Source of the DNA: Terebella lapidaria
Lineage: Eukaryota > Annelida > Polychaeta > Terebellida > Terebellidae
Assembly: GCA_949152475.1 (NCBI GenBank)
Contig: OX424568.1
Span: 11,383,667 to 11,447,666 of the forward strand
Direction: 5' to 3'
Length of the DNA: 64,000 bases
Shown: positions 1 to 11,905 of the stretch, one piece after another
Position numbering within the stretch: the first letter of the stretch is position 1
How the letters are laid out: every line of letters starts with the position of its first letter
The notes under the pieces: model-generated
What the model saw: the letters and a program-made list of their open reading frames with translations, nothing else
Databases searched by the model: none
What the model was told of the DNA's origin: nothing
Made by a program: the position numbers and the translations under genes

Positions 1-2190
1 TGTTCCATTCTTTCAGCATTACAAATAATTCCACTCGATATCCACTCTGCTGACAGAGGCATTTTAATTAATTGTCATATGCGGCAGCTGCTCTGTTAAC
101 ACGGTGAACACATGGCGATCACAAGCTGATGGTTTTAGTGATCAAGGTCATTCAGGGGTTAATCGATCACATATGTATCAACTTGTATATAAACCAATTC
201 GTATAACATTGGGTGAATGCAGAATAACATATAGCCTAATTCAACGCTAAATATGACATGCTATATGCATTGATATTTTGGGAACTTGTGGCGCACATCA
301 AAATGAATAAAACATAGTTCATCATGGGATAAGGTCAGATGGAACATGCCGTTCGGATTATCAAAAATGTTGATGTTTGAAACAAATCTGAGAATGTCAT
401 TTTCAGTTGGTTTAACTTTACTGATTTTTCTCACTTGTTTACACCGGTTTTTGACGATATTTTTGCGATGCTAAACGTTATCGTTCTATAACTAGACAAA
501 CTCCACCTGGGAGTCAAACGGCTATTTTCTACCATATTTCAGACTTCTGTCGCAAAAATTGAAGAAGTTGGCAATTAACTTCAATGTTAAATTTCAGCTA
601 CAAAACCGAGTAAAGGCACGAAATTGTGTGCGGACCCAGGAACAATTGACTGGGCTAATTTTAACATTCGGCTAGATTGCCAACTTTTTTTTCAATTTTC
701 GAGATAGAAGTCTGAAATTTGGAGGGATATTGCCATTAGTCTTTCAGATGAAGTAAACGAGTTAGAAAATCATAATGATATCTGAAACAAATTTGAGAAT
801 TTCGTTTTCTGTTGGTGTAAATTGGTTATAAGCATGGCTATATTAAAATTTCCATTCTATTATATTGACGACTAACATCTTTTTAACAGCTATCAATTAC
901 AACTGATCGTAAGGTATCAATTAATCAACCGACAAACCAATTAGGAAGAACATATATCTATTTGAATATACAAAGAAAAAGAACGACTTGACGCATTAGA
1001 GTTACAATTGCCTGAAATGATTCTTGCGAAGACGATCATTTTCAACGATTCCCAGTTGGACGTGCTGTTGTATTCCTGCAAATATCATGGTCATCTATAG
1101 TTTCACCTCAAAGGCTAAAAAATAATTTCCTCTCTATCAGTCTTTTATATACGGCCTTCTATCACTGATCCAAGTCAGCAGAACCAATTCATTTCATCCA
1201 TAAAGTCAAAAAAAGTGCTTCTCTCCTGTTAGGGAAAATATATATTCGCCCAGGTCAGGGGATCATTGTCTTTACTAGCATACTCAGTATATTCTATGGA
1301 AATCGGCCCGCTCTGTCCGACACCCGACCTACGTTTGATCTTTATAACTGTCATTTGCTAGTGACAAATCCTCAAGGCAAGAACAAAGCAGAAGACATTA
1401 TCTTCCAAGAGACATTACACCCTCAGGAAATCATGATACCATCTGGTTTTGTGTTACATTATGTAATGATTGGTGGAAAGTATCACGTGGTTACTCTTTT
1501 TTATGTGCACATAGAATTGTGATTGATAACTGAACCCTGTCAAATTCGTACGGTATTTGGTATTGTGCAGATTACCTAATGGCATGGAATCGATAATATC
1601 ATGTCAAGTTGAATCAAGGTGCCCATATAAGTGTTGTACGCGGCGTGGACACATGAATCAATTAACCAAGGATTGAGTTAATAGTATCATCAATCGTTGA
1701 AGCAAGACAGAACACTGGTGATATGATCAATGCAATCATCTATGTGTGAATGTCTCGTTATTATTAATGATGCATTGATGGTCACAGATTGTTACTGAGA
1801 TTTTTTACACATTGTCATTGACACTGCCATCTAATGAATCATAACTGTTCTTACACTTCAATCCATATCGTACGTCACAGATCCCTAGTATAAAAACTTG
1901 TGTGTTTGGGGCATTAGAATAATTGAACGCAATCAACATTGACAGCTAAAACTTATCACATGCTACAAAACAGAAGAACCACCAAACAATTCCATAGAGA
2001 AGGAACATCTGGATGCGAACGGTCCCATGTATGACACGTACAGAAGTACAGAAGTGCAAATAAACTATTCTTTCCAATAATGTGAATGTTTGCAAATAAT
2101 AAGATTTGTTTTCTGCATAATGACATATTGAGCCATAAGAGAGTGATAGATAGCAATTTTAGTGTGGGGTATAAATCGTGTTGGCATTTC
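1..2190. other. Left edge of the array: remnant modules, no gene seen
   Basis: Bases about 60-240 resemble the exon-3-type module of other units (antisense VFTVLTEQ). Bases 372-822 contain an inverted-repeat element. Bases about 1,200-1,800 match 36,370-36,900 and partly 6,800-6,955 (GCAGATTACCTAATGGC block; CGGCGTGGACACATG block). No open coding exon is supported. Confidence 0.4.
424..768. mobile_element. Diverged copy of the TA-flanked TIR element
   Basis: Shares CTGGGAGTCAAACGGCTA, TTTCAGACTTCTGTCGC and the inverse arm with 17,932-18,499. It is bracketed by an imperfect ~42-bp direct repeat (about 372-412 and 780-822; GAAACAAATCTGAGAATG type). Confidence 0.55.
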
Positions 2191-2409
2191 TGGAAGAATT
2201 TATAGTTCATGGCTAAATATCATACTTCTGTGGATTCATGATTACTCTTTGAGTAAATTGTATTGTATCAGCCAAACCAATTTTCAAGACAAACTTCTTT
2301 AAACAAACTAAATTTGCACATAGAACATGCAGAAATAATTTCAACGTGTCTTGTCATTTGAAATCAAAACAGAACAATGCATACAGAAGCCAGTCACATT
2401 TCAAGAGCC

Positions 2410-2590
2410 CCTATCCACTCAATTCGAACATCCGGTCACGTGGCCCTGTCACTCCAGAGTTTCATTCCTTAAAGGTGCGGTCATACAATCTTCAGTGGAC
2501 AGAGTATTATCAATCGTGAAAGTGTTTGTTGTGCATGATATAACAGCATGAATATCACCACGACGATGATGTTATACTTCTTGTTTTCGA
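2410..2590 (-). pseudogene. Degenerate exon-1 remnant, unit 1 (B type)
   Basis: The minus strand still aligns with exon 1: pieces reading TLSTEDCMTAPL and QGHVTG are recognisable, with the conserved Trp codon of LEW changed to a stop and no usable start. Unit 2 has the same remnant at about 7,185-7,345, so it was degenerate before the 4.7-kb duplication. Confidence 0.45.
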
Positions 2591-3633
2591 TATGCATTTA
2601 TTGCTCATTGATCAACATTAGTTGAACGTATTGATTGGTGGTTTGTATTAGTGAGCATTGAAAATTGATGTTTGCAGTTCACACAAAAATAACCTCTGCT
2701 TGATTTGAAATGCAAAGCCGGTTGTCTGATGTCGTGCAATGAATTGATGTCCGCACAAACATCTGACAATTTAATTTTCAGACTAACGGTGTCATGAGAA
2801 CGTCGCCTCTCTATCATCCGTACAAAACATTATCCACTTGATCTGCTTGCTGCAGACGAAATTTGATCCGTAAAACAATAATTCCTAACATTTTATCTGG
2901 CGGAAAAGTGTCATGATGTCACATAAATAATCTTCCCTTCTAAGATGAGTTCGTGTTGAGCGGAACTGTCTTGAGCGAGTGAAACTAACTTTCTGAATGT
3001 CACTACTGGAAAGAGCACACCAAAGGCCGGTTGCTTGCATGTGTGATGATGACTCGGGGCTGAGTTGGACCAAATACGATTTTGTGAAGCGGATTATTAC
3101 CTTGAGTAGCCTGGAATGTTGCCAAGAGACCCACTCCCCCTGAGGGACTGCTTTAATCGATATAATCACATCCCGATTTTTTTGCATATTTTTTTGCCTT
3201 CATCCTGTCATCAAAAAATTGGAAAGGCATGTCCTTAGGCAGGATAATTATATGTTTGGATGACCATTGATGGACAATGTCTATTTTAGTTTAGATCCAA
3301 TACCACTGCACGAATAAACTTGTTCACAATCTTGTTTGTGTATAAACACATTCTGCGGAATAGTCACACACAGTTTTGAACTGTGATAGGCATCAAAGGG
3401 GGTTTTCATTTACAATCGAATTGAGACTTGGAGAGCCACAAGCCTTTGCTACCGATTTAACCCTTCCTTTTATCCACGGGAAATCCTCTCTCATCTTTTC
3501 TCCTGCCATAATAAAATCAATAATACACTGTATTGTATGACTCTATTCTTGGGCATGAAAATGACTTGCATTTCATATCAAATCTCATACGAGATAAATT
3601 CCTGCAGTAATGTAAATATTGATGATCACAATG

Positions 3634-3706
3634 AAATTAGTTCCTACTATTGCATAAGCGCCAGATGGTAATATGGGCTGTGGCCGCTCTGTGACCATTT
3701 GAACAC
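3634..3706 (-). pseudogene. Array gene, exon 3 candidate, unit 1
   Basis: Minus strand, acceptor GTCGTCAG then GTGTTCAAATGG. The conserved frame reads VTERPQPILPSGAYAIVGTNF, continuing beyond the listed end into a hydrophobic stretch. Nearly the same as the unit-2 copy at 8.4 kb. Confidence 0.3.
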
Positions 3707-4026
3707 CTGACGACTACAAGCTGATGGTTTTGTGATCGATAGTCCATAAAATGGAAAAAATCATTACTCATTATTCTGCTGAAGTGATCGAATAAGATAT
3801 TTATACATGCATTATGGGAATTGAAGGGAATGACAGAAGGGATGACTTCATCAGGACAACTTATGATGTTTTCTTCTATCTCATCAACTCGTTGACACAA
3901 CATGCAACAATCAGACTTCAACTTATGATGTTTCAGTCTATCTCATCAACTCATTGACACAACATGCAACAATCAGACTTCAATTCTCGTTCAGTTACCA
4001 TCCATGAAGAAGGCCCTGACGCTCAC

Positions 4027-4205
4027 CTCAGTGGTCCAGATTGGGAGGGAGGGTGTGACACTCAATGAGTGTTCCCAAACAAAACAACACAGAACAAACA
4101 GACATAAATATCAATATCAAGTCCGTACTATTTGCAACATATCCGGAATTGTGATAACATCAGGGCATATGTCTGGCCTTCTGTAATAAATTGCTCTCGC
4201 TTGAC
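4027..4205 (-). pseudogene. Array gene, exon 2, unit 1
   Basis: 179 bp between the conserved acceptor (TCTCAATCAG before GTCAAG) and donor (CTGAG then GTGAGC). It starts VKREQF like its paralogues but has lost ten bases in total and shifts frame early, stopping within the exon. Confidence 0.5.
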
Positions 4206-4890
4206 CTGATTGAGAGACAAGTTACGCCAAATGTCTTCAAAAACCAGTGGGCCATGGATGAGATAGCCCCATGATGTATGATGGATACAATGCATTCATT
4301 GTCAATGTTGATGTTCAACTGGAGAATGATAGCCAATAACAACCGATAATTAGTATTTATCATTTTTTTTAATTGGGTATAGTTACATTAACCATTCATC
4401 ATCTGGTATGTGTCAGCCTAATTGGATTGGATATAGGACGCATGACTATTCACATCATACAAAAATAGCTTAGTTATGTGACTTTCAATCTGGTGGTTTG
4501 TTTGAATAAGCCGTCTCCAACATGAACCCAAAAAGCCGACATCCATTTGTCTAAGAACCCCACACAAGTGACACAGGCAAATAACAAAGGTCAGTATGAG
4601 CTGATTGTTTCCAATCACGTGACCACAATACAAACATGCAGAAGTATAAAATATCCTGCGCTTGATGTTTAAGATTTTGAGACATTTGTTTGCCCCCCCC
4701 CCCCCCCCCCAAATTAGGAAATTTGATATTTTTGTAATCGGTAGTTTTTCGATCAATATTTAATCAATATACACTTGCCAATATTCTAATGATACAATAT
4801 TTTTTCCCTATTGTGCAGCTATTTTTTTTCTTTCATGAAAGGATAGCATATCAATATCCCAAATGCATGCACATCACTTGTGTCACTCAC

Positions 4891-5076
4891 GTTTCCGTAT
4901 CTCCACTCAACGTTGATAGAATATCCGGTCACGTGACGCTGCCACTCCAGGTATTCACTCGCTAGGGGCGCTGTCATGCAATGTACCGTGGACGGAGTGC
5001 TGTCCCTCGGGGAAGAGGTTTGTTGTAATGTGGTGGATGGCAAAAGTAGCAACAAAACAGCGAGAATGTTATCCAT
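4891..5076 (-). CDS. Array gene, exon 1, unit 1
   Basis: 186-bp minus-strand exon with signal peptide MDNILAVLLLLLPSTTLQ and the family core DCMTAPLASEYLEW in the slightly changed form VHCMTAPLASEYLEW, ending VEWRYGN at GTGAGT. An upstream in-frame ATG at 5,088 would add four residues; I chose 5,076 by comparison with the other copies. Exon 2 of this unit (4,027-4,205) is ten bases short, so the gene is probably not functional. Confidence 0.5.
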
Positions 5077-5579
5077 TTTGTAGAACACGTTATTGGATGG
5101 TCAGCTAACATTTGGATTGACAGATTGCGTGAGTTGAATGATGATATTTCATTCAGCTATATCCTAAAGAGCGATATGGTTGTGCTAGTATTCCATCAAC
5201 AATGATCAAAGTTGCATGTTGTATGAATAAATCCCGTTTAATAGTTTAACTTCGCGTGAAGTGCCTGAAGACGTGCGAGGAATTAATTTTCCCCCAAAAA
5301 ATCTGTTTTCTTCATCCAACTGGCAGTCTTTGTTAGCAAAATAAACCTCGACGCCAGTTCTAATGCTTTCTTCTTATCAAAACTTATCAAGTTAAGCTAT
5401 ATACATCAAAGAATAATCCGTAATGCTTTTTTGCACCAATACTCTTCTTTATACTACTGGAATCCAGGCTTTATTAACACTGAACAAATCCTCCTAAACT
5501 GGTGTTAAGTTTAGTCCAATCGAGCAAGGAGACACTATTTCAAAATACGTGGTTACTTGCGCTACGGTTGTATTTGTGT

Positions 5580-5880
5580 TGTCAAAAACTGAGCACGCCA
5601 AAGGCCAGTTGCTTGCTGTCAGCGATGTTATCGACTGTGGTGGCTACCGAGCGAGTGACTCGCGGCCTAACGAGACCAAGCGCAGTTTCATGGAGCCCGG
5701 TTATTTCCCGGACAGAGCGGTCTGAGGTGTTGCCAAGAGACCCCTCACGCCACGGACCTGTTTTCGTTGCTGCTATCACGCTCAGTTCATGGGAGTCAGA
5801 ACCTTTTGCACCCTGTCATCATGAAGACATTCACTCCGACTTTGAAGCAACGTCCTTTGATCATTCTTTGATATGACCGA
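5580..5880. repeat. Recurrent ~300-bp module upstream of exon 1
   Basis: A stretch that starts with GAGCACGCCAAAGGCCAG and runs through TGTTGCCAAGAGACC to CATCATGAAGACATTC. Related copies start near 3,013, 7,773, 10,297, 21,430, 28,889, 30,489, 30,629, 34,988, 37,853 and 38,506, and inverted near 61,850. Different copies are open in different frames and on both strands, so I treat it as a non-coding or dead-exon module. In the minus-strand gene orientation it sits about 0.5-0.8 kb before exon 1. Confidence 0.5.
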
Positions 5881-6326
5881 GATATTCATGGATCAAGTAG
5901 CTATTACTGGGATTATTCTGAGAATTGACTACCACATCTCCTGTCGATCACTCAGAAACAAAGTACACATATTACACAAATATTCCTGCCGTCACGATAT
6001 CATGATATCCAGTGAAATAATCACCCACAGTCCTGATTCGCATTGAAAGAGGTTCTCGTTTGCAATCGAATCCAGACTTGAAGAGTTACATGCCAATATC
6101 CAATTGTTCACAAAACTCTCAATTCAATCCCCACTTTTATCCAGTTTCCTCTCATCTTTATTTCTGGAGCGTAACTTTTAATATCATGTTTGATGCTGCT
6201 ATTCCTGCATGGGGTGTCTTTTATATATAATTCTCAGTTCGAAATAGTTTTCAATCCCTTTCGCTTAGGACAATAATGTCTTCCTGCTACTTCTGTGTAG
6301 CTATTTGTCCAGTTTCACATGTAATC

Positions 6327-6455
6327 TTACAGCATTGGGAAAAAAATGTTTCCCTCATGTGGCCGCTTTGTCGACATGTGGGAATTATTTCTCTCTAATG
6401 CATTGGATGAGTCAGATGTCACACACTGTGGCTGCTCTGTTGACAATGTGAACAC
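6327..6455 (-). pseudogene. Array gene, alternative exon 3-type sequence, unit 1
   Basis: After a GGCCATGGCCAG acceptor the minus strand reads VFTLSTEQPQCVTSDSSNAL and stays open for 42 codons to a TAA. Diverged relatives begin at 11,105 (minus; VFTLSTEQPQ kept), about 22,280 (minus), about 60,982 (plus; VFTLSTVQP) and near 113 (minus). The upstream conserved stretch, reading ATCGATCACAAAACTGTCAGC, is shared too, so part of the similarity is intronic. The role is unknown. Confidence 0.3.
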
Positions 6456-7184
6456 CTGGCCATGGCGGCCACAAGCTGACAGTTTTGTGATCGATGGCGA
6501 TCGATAAAATGGGCCAATCGTGACCATGTTCTGTTTTAGTATTATGTACTCAATAATGAAACACATGGAAATCGTCTATTGCATTAGTCTATGTTTCAAA
6601 TCGTGATCAGATAATCATTGGATATACATTATATGTATCAACCTATGAATATTTGAACCATAAGATTCGGATGATGACAATAAAAATCTGAAGGAGATAT
6701 CATGTCACCTTGATAAGCATGATCGAGGAGTGTATGACCACATTTTGAAATGAAACCAAATTATACTTTCTACACACACAGTGAGACATACAACTTTTTT
6801 CTAACAGCATCAAATACCGTAGGGTATTTGGTATTGTGCAGATTCCTAATCGTATGAAATCGATAACATCCGTACAGATAATCGATAATATCATGCCAAG
6901 TTGAATGAAGGTGCAAATATCAAGTGTTGTACGCAGCGTGGACACATGGATCAATTAACCAAACAGGAAGAATTTATAGTTCATGGCTAAATATCTTGGT
7001 TCTGTGGATTCGTGATCACTCTTCGAGTACATAAAATGTTTTGTATCAGCCAAATAAATTTTCAAGATAAACTTCGTTATACGAACTAAGTTTGTGCATA
7101 GAAAATGCACTCTAGAATTAGAAATGATTTGATTGTGTCTTGTGGTTGCATAGAAGCCACTCACATTTCAAGAGCCCCACTCCA

Positions 7185-7345
7185 CTCAATTCGAGCGTGG
7201 CCCTGTCACTCCAGGGTTTTATTCGTGAAAGGTGCGGTCATACAATCTTCAGTGGACAGAGTATTATCAATCGTGAAAAGTGTTTGTTGTGCATGATATA
7301 ACAGCAAAAATATCATCAGAACGATGATGTTATACTTTTTGTTTG
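7185..7345 (-). pseudogene. Degenerate exon-1 remnant, unit 2 (B type)
   Basis: Counterpart of the remnant at 2.4-2.6 kb, slightly shorter. It retains the CTTCAGTGGACAGAGTATTATC block (antisense of the STVDC region in other copies) but no open exon. Confidence 0.45.
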
Positions 7346-8394
7346 CAATATGCATTTATTGCTCATCAATCAACATTAGTTGAACGTATTGATTGGTGAG
7401 TTGTATTAGTGAGCATTGAAAAATTGATGTTTGCAGTTCACACAAAAAATAACCTCTGCTGGATTTAAAATGCAAAGCCAGCTGTCTGATGTCGTGCAAT
7501 GAATTGATGTCCGCAGAAACATCTGACAATTTAATTTTCAGACTAACGGTGTCATGAGAACGTCGCCTCCCTATCATCCGTACAAAACATTATCCACTTG
7601 ATCTGCTTGCTGCAGACGAAATTTGATCCGTAAAACAATAATTCCTAACATTTTATCTGGCGGAAAAGTGTCATGATGTCACATAAATAATCTTCCCTTC
7701 TAAGAGGAGTTCGTGTTGAGCGGAACTGTCTTGAGCGAGTGAAACTAACTTTCTGAATGTCACTACTGGAAAGAGCACACCAAAGGCCGGTTGCTTGCAT
7801 GTGTCATGATGACTCGGGGGTGAGTTGGACCAAATACGATTTTGTGAAGCGGATTATTACCTTGAGTAGCCTGGAATGTTGCCAAGAGACCCACTCACCC
7901 TGAGGGACTGCTTCAATCGATATAATCACGTCCCGATTTTTTGCATATTTTTTTGCCTTCATCCTGTCATCAAAAAATTGGAAAGGCATGTCCTTAGGCA
8001 GGATAATTATATGTTTGGATGACCATTGATGGACAATGTCTATTTTAGTTTAGATCCAATACCACTGCACGAATAAACTTGCTCACAATCTTGTTTTGTA
8101 TAAACACATTCTGCGGGATAGTCACACACAGTTTTGAACTGTGATAGGCATCAAAGGGGGTTTTCATTTCCAATCGAATTGAGACTTGGGGAGCCACAAG
8201 CCTTTGCTACCGATTTAACCCTTCCTTTTATCCACGGGAAATCCCCTCTCATCTTTTCTCCTGCCATAATAAAATCAATAATACACTGTATTGTATGACT
8301 ATTCCTGGGCATGAAAATGACTTGCATTTCATATCAAATCTCATACGAGATATTGAATTCCTGCAGTAATGTAAATATTGATGGTCACAGTGAA

Positions 8395-8465
8395 ATTAGT
8401 TCCTACTATTGCATAAGCGCCAGATCTTAATATGGGCTGTGGCCGCTCTGTGACCATTTGAACAC
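8395..8465 (-). pseudogene. Array gene, exon 3 candidate, unit 2
   Basis: Minus-strand acceptor GTCGTCAG before GTGTTCAAA. The best conserved frame reads VTERPQPIL then SGAYAIVGTNF, and extends past the listed end into a hydrophobic run resembling INIYITAG. The same peptide is present at about 3.63-3.71 kb and, more distantly, at 63.9 kb. The frame is offset from the acceptor phase, so exon boundaries are uncertain. Confidence 0.3.
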
Positions 8466-8750
8466 CTGACGACTACAAGCTGATGGTTTTGTGATCGATA
8501 GTCCATAAAATGGAAAAAATCATTACTCATTATTCTGCTGAAGTGATCGAATAAGATATTTATACATGCATTATGGGAATTGAAGGGAAAACACACTGAA
8601 ATGACAGAAAGGATGTCTCCATCAGGACAACTTATGATGTTTTAGTCTATCTCATCAACTCATTGACATAACATGCAACAATCAGACTTCAATTCTCGTC
8701 TACTGTATGAAGTTACCATCCATGAAGAAGGCCCTCTAACTGACGCTCAC

Positions 8751-8938
8751 CTCAGTGGTCCAGATTGGGAGGGAGGGTGTGACACTCAATATGGACATAA
8801 GTGTTCCCAAACAAGCAACACAAAACCAGCAGCAGACATAAATATCAGAAAAATCCCTAGAATTCCCAGCATGTCCGGAAACGTGTGAACATCAGAGCGT
8901 ATGTCTGGCTTTGGGTAAATAAACTGCTCTCGCTTGAC
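8751..8938 (-). pseudogene. Array gene, exon 2, unit 2
   Basis: 188 bp between a good acceptor (CTCTCAGTTAG before GTCAAG) and a good donor (CTGAG then GTGAGC). It begins VKREQFIYPKPDI and continues into the hydrophobic stretch MLGILGIFLIFMSAAGFVLLV. It is one base shorter than the 189-bp paralogue at 63,351, around the GTGTTGCTTGTTTGG segment. After this the phase-0 frame stops within the exon, whereas the +1 frame gives LSVTPSLPIWTTE up to the donor. Probably inactivated by that single-base difference. Confidence 0.5.
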
Positions 8939-9612
8939 CTAACTGAGAGACAAGATCAGCCGAATGTCTTCAAACATCTGTGGGCCGTGGGTGGGATAGC
9001 CCCATGATGTATGATGGATACAAGGCATTCATTGTCAATGTTGATGTTCAACTAGAGAATGGTACTTGATAACAACCGATAATTAGTATTTATCATTTTT
9101 TAATTGGATATAGTTACATCAACCATTCATCATCTGCTATGTGTCAGCCTAATTGGATTGGATATAGGACGCATGGCTATTGATATCATACAAAAATAGC
9201 CTATTTATGTGACTTTTAATCTGGTGGTTTGTTTGAATGAGCCGTCTCCAACATGAACCCAAAAAGCCGACATTCATTAGTCTAAGAACCCCACACAAGT
9301 GACACAGGCAAATAACAAAGGTCAGTATGAGCCGATTGTTTCCAATCACGTGACCACAATACAAACATGCAGAAGTACCAAATATCCTGCGCTTGATGTT
9401 TAAGATTTTGAGACATTTGTTTGGCCCCTCAAAATTAGGAAATTTAATATTTTTGAAATCAGTAGTTTTTCGATCAATATTTTAAATAATTGATACACTT
9501 GCCAATATTCCAATGATACGCTATTTTGTCCCTATTGTGTAGCGTTTTCTGTCTTTTATGAAAGGATAACATATCAATACCCAAATGCATGCACATCACT
9601 AGTATCACTCAC

Positions 9613-9798
9613 GTTTCCGTATCCCCACTCAACGTTGATAGAAGATCCGGTCACGTGACCCTGCCACTCCAGGTATTCACTCGCTAGGGGCGCTGTCATG
9701 CAATCTACCGTGGACGGATTGCTGTCGCTCGGGGAAGGTGTTTGTTGTAATGTGGTGGATGGCAAAAGTAGCAACAAAACAGCGAGAATGTTATCCAT
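9613..9798 (-). CDS. Array gene, exon 1, unit 2
   Basis: Open 186-bp exon on the minus strand encoding the signal peptide MDNILAVLLLLLPSTTLQ and a mature part with STVDCMTAPLASEYLEW and ending VEWGYGN at a GTGAGT donor. Length and reading frame match the 62.4-kb copy with only a few residue changes. Its exon 2 (8,751-8,938) has a one-base loss, so the downstream gene may be dead even though this exon is intact. Confidence 0.6.
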
Positions 9799-11537
9799 TT
9801 TGTGGACACGTTCTTGGATGGTCAGCTAAATTTGGTATGTAAGATTGCGTGAGTTGAATGATGATATTTCATGCAGCTATATCCTAAAGAGTGATGTTAT
9901 TGTGCTAGTATTCCATCAATGATGGATGAATAAATGTTGGATGAATGATTCCCGTTTATTAATTTAACATTGCATGAACTGCCTGAAAACGTGAGAGGAA
10001 TTAATTTTCCCAGAAAACATCTGACGTTTTGATCATCCAACTGACGGTCTTTCTTGGCATAATAAATCGCGATGCCAACAATAATTCTTGCGTGTGTACA
10101 TAATTAAACTCTGTCCATCAAGGAATAATCGGTAATGCTTTTCCTTGCGGGAATACTTCTTTTTATACTTCAGGCTATAAATAGCTCTAAACATCTTATG
10201 TGTGAACCAGCGTTGAATGGAGTCAATCCAGCAAGGAGACACTATTTCAAAATCCGTGGTTACTTGCGGCAAGGCTCATAATGATGTGAAAAACTGAGCA
10301 CAGCGAAGGCCAGTTGCTTGCTGTCAGTGATGTTATCGACTGTGGTGGCTACCGAGCGTGTGACTCGCGGCCTAACGAGACCAAGCGCAGTTTCGTGGAG
10401 CCCGGTTATTTCCCGGACAGAGCGGTCTGAGGTGTTGCCAAGAGACCACTCACGCCAAGGCGCTGTTTTCGTGGCTGTAATCACGCTCAGTTCATGGGAG
10501 TCAGAACCTTTCGCACCCTGTCATCATGAAGACATTCACTTCGACTTTGAAGCAATGCTCTTTGTGATCATTTTTTAATGGGAGCGAAATACAAGTAGTT
10601 TTGACTGGGATTATCCTAGGTATTGACTACCACGGCGCCTATCCATCATCAAGATTTCAAGTTAGCCAGTGAAATAATCACGAGTTGTTGCGAACTGCAC
10701 TAGAAGAAGTTCTCGTTTTCAATTGAATCCAGACTCACACGCCAGCATTCAATTGTTCACTCCGTTCCCAATTCAATCCCTGCATTTATCCGTTGAAAAA
10801 TTCATCTCATCTTTACATGTGTTCCTCGAGCTACACTTCAATATTGTGTTCTGATAATGCTATTACTGGGTGGGGTGTCTGCCTTTTACAGCTCGAAATG
10901 TTTGTTAAACTCCCTTCACCAAGGCAAATACTTGTCCTCCCACTACTTGTGTGTGGTATATGTCCAGTTTCGCATGTGATTTGACAGCACTGGAATATGC
11001 TTCCCTCCTGCGGCCGCTTTCTCGAATGTGGGAATTAATTCCCTCCGCTGCGATGGATGAGTCAAATGTCATAGACTGTGGCTGCTCAGTTGACAATGTG
11101 AACACCTGGCGACCACAAGCTGACAGTTTTGTGATCGATGGCGATCGATAAAATGAGCAAATCGTGACCGTGTTCTGTTTTAGTATTATATACTTAATAA
11201 TGGACAAAAGACATCGTCCATTGCATTAGTATATGTTTCAAATCGTGAATTTGTATCAACCTGTGAATATCAATACCACAAGATTCAGATGACAATACAA
11301 ATCTGAAGGAGATATATCATGTCACCTTGATAAGCATGAACGAGGAGTGTATTGGCACAATTTGACGTGAAAACAAATAATACTTTTTACACCCACAGTA
11401 AAACAAACAGCTTTTTCTCTGACATCAACAATTGATGACATAAGTGTTCCTAAAGGAATTGGTGACATATTTTCCCTATTGATTTTATCTTCAGACGTAC
11501 TCAGACACTGATAGGAAACCGTTTTTGGTGTTCACAA

Positions 11538-11905
11538 CATTGACTTCCCCTTTTTTCTTCTCTACATTGGCATCGTGCGAAATAAATCAGAAGGAAATAC
11601 TCGAAATCCTTCAGACTTACACCAACAGTCAGCTCTATTTCATGACACAGAAACCACGTTGACTTCCCCGTTCTTCTTGTCTACATTAGCATTGTGCGAA
11701 ATAAATCAGAAGGAAATACTCGAAATCCTTCAGACTTACACCAACAGTCAGCTCTATTTCATGACACAGAAACCACGTTGACTTCCCCGTTCTTCTTGTC
11801 TACATTAGCATTGTGCAAAATAAATCAGAAGGAAATACTCGAAATCCTTCAGACTTACACCAACATGCAGTCAGCTCTATTTCATGACACAGAAAGAAGT
11901 GAAAA
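11538..11905 (+). repeat. 119-bp tandem triplication
   Basis: Three head-to-tail copies starting near 11,575, 11,694 and 11,813, containing AAATCAGAAGGAAATACTCG and CAACAGTCAGCTCTATTTC. The single-copy version is at 33,120-33,200. Two small plus-strand frames in it are period artefacts. Confidence 0.85.

Larger units (their letters stand above)
2190..11350. repeat. Tandem duplication of two ~4.4-4.8-kb array units
   Basis: Bases 2,190-6,955 and 6,960-11,350 align end to end with an offset of about 4.77 kb at the start, shrinking through small deletions. Each unit holds, on the minus strand, exon 1, exon 2, exon 3, a degenerate exon 1 and an exon-3-like module. Both carry the AGCACACCAAAGGCC-type module twice. 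Confidence 0.75.
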
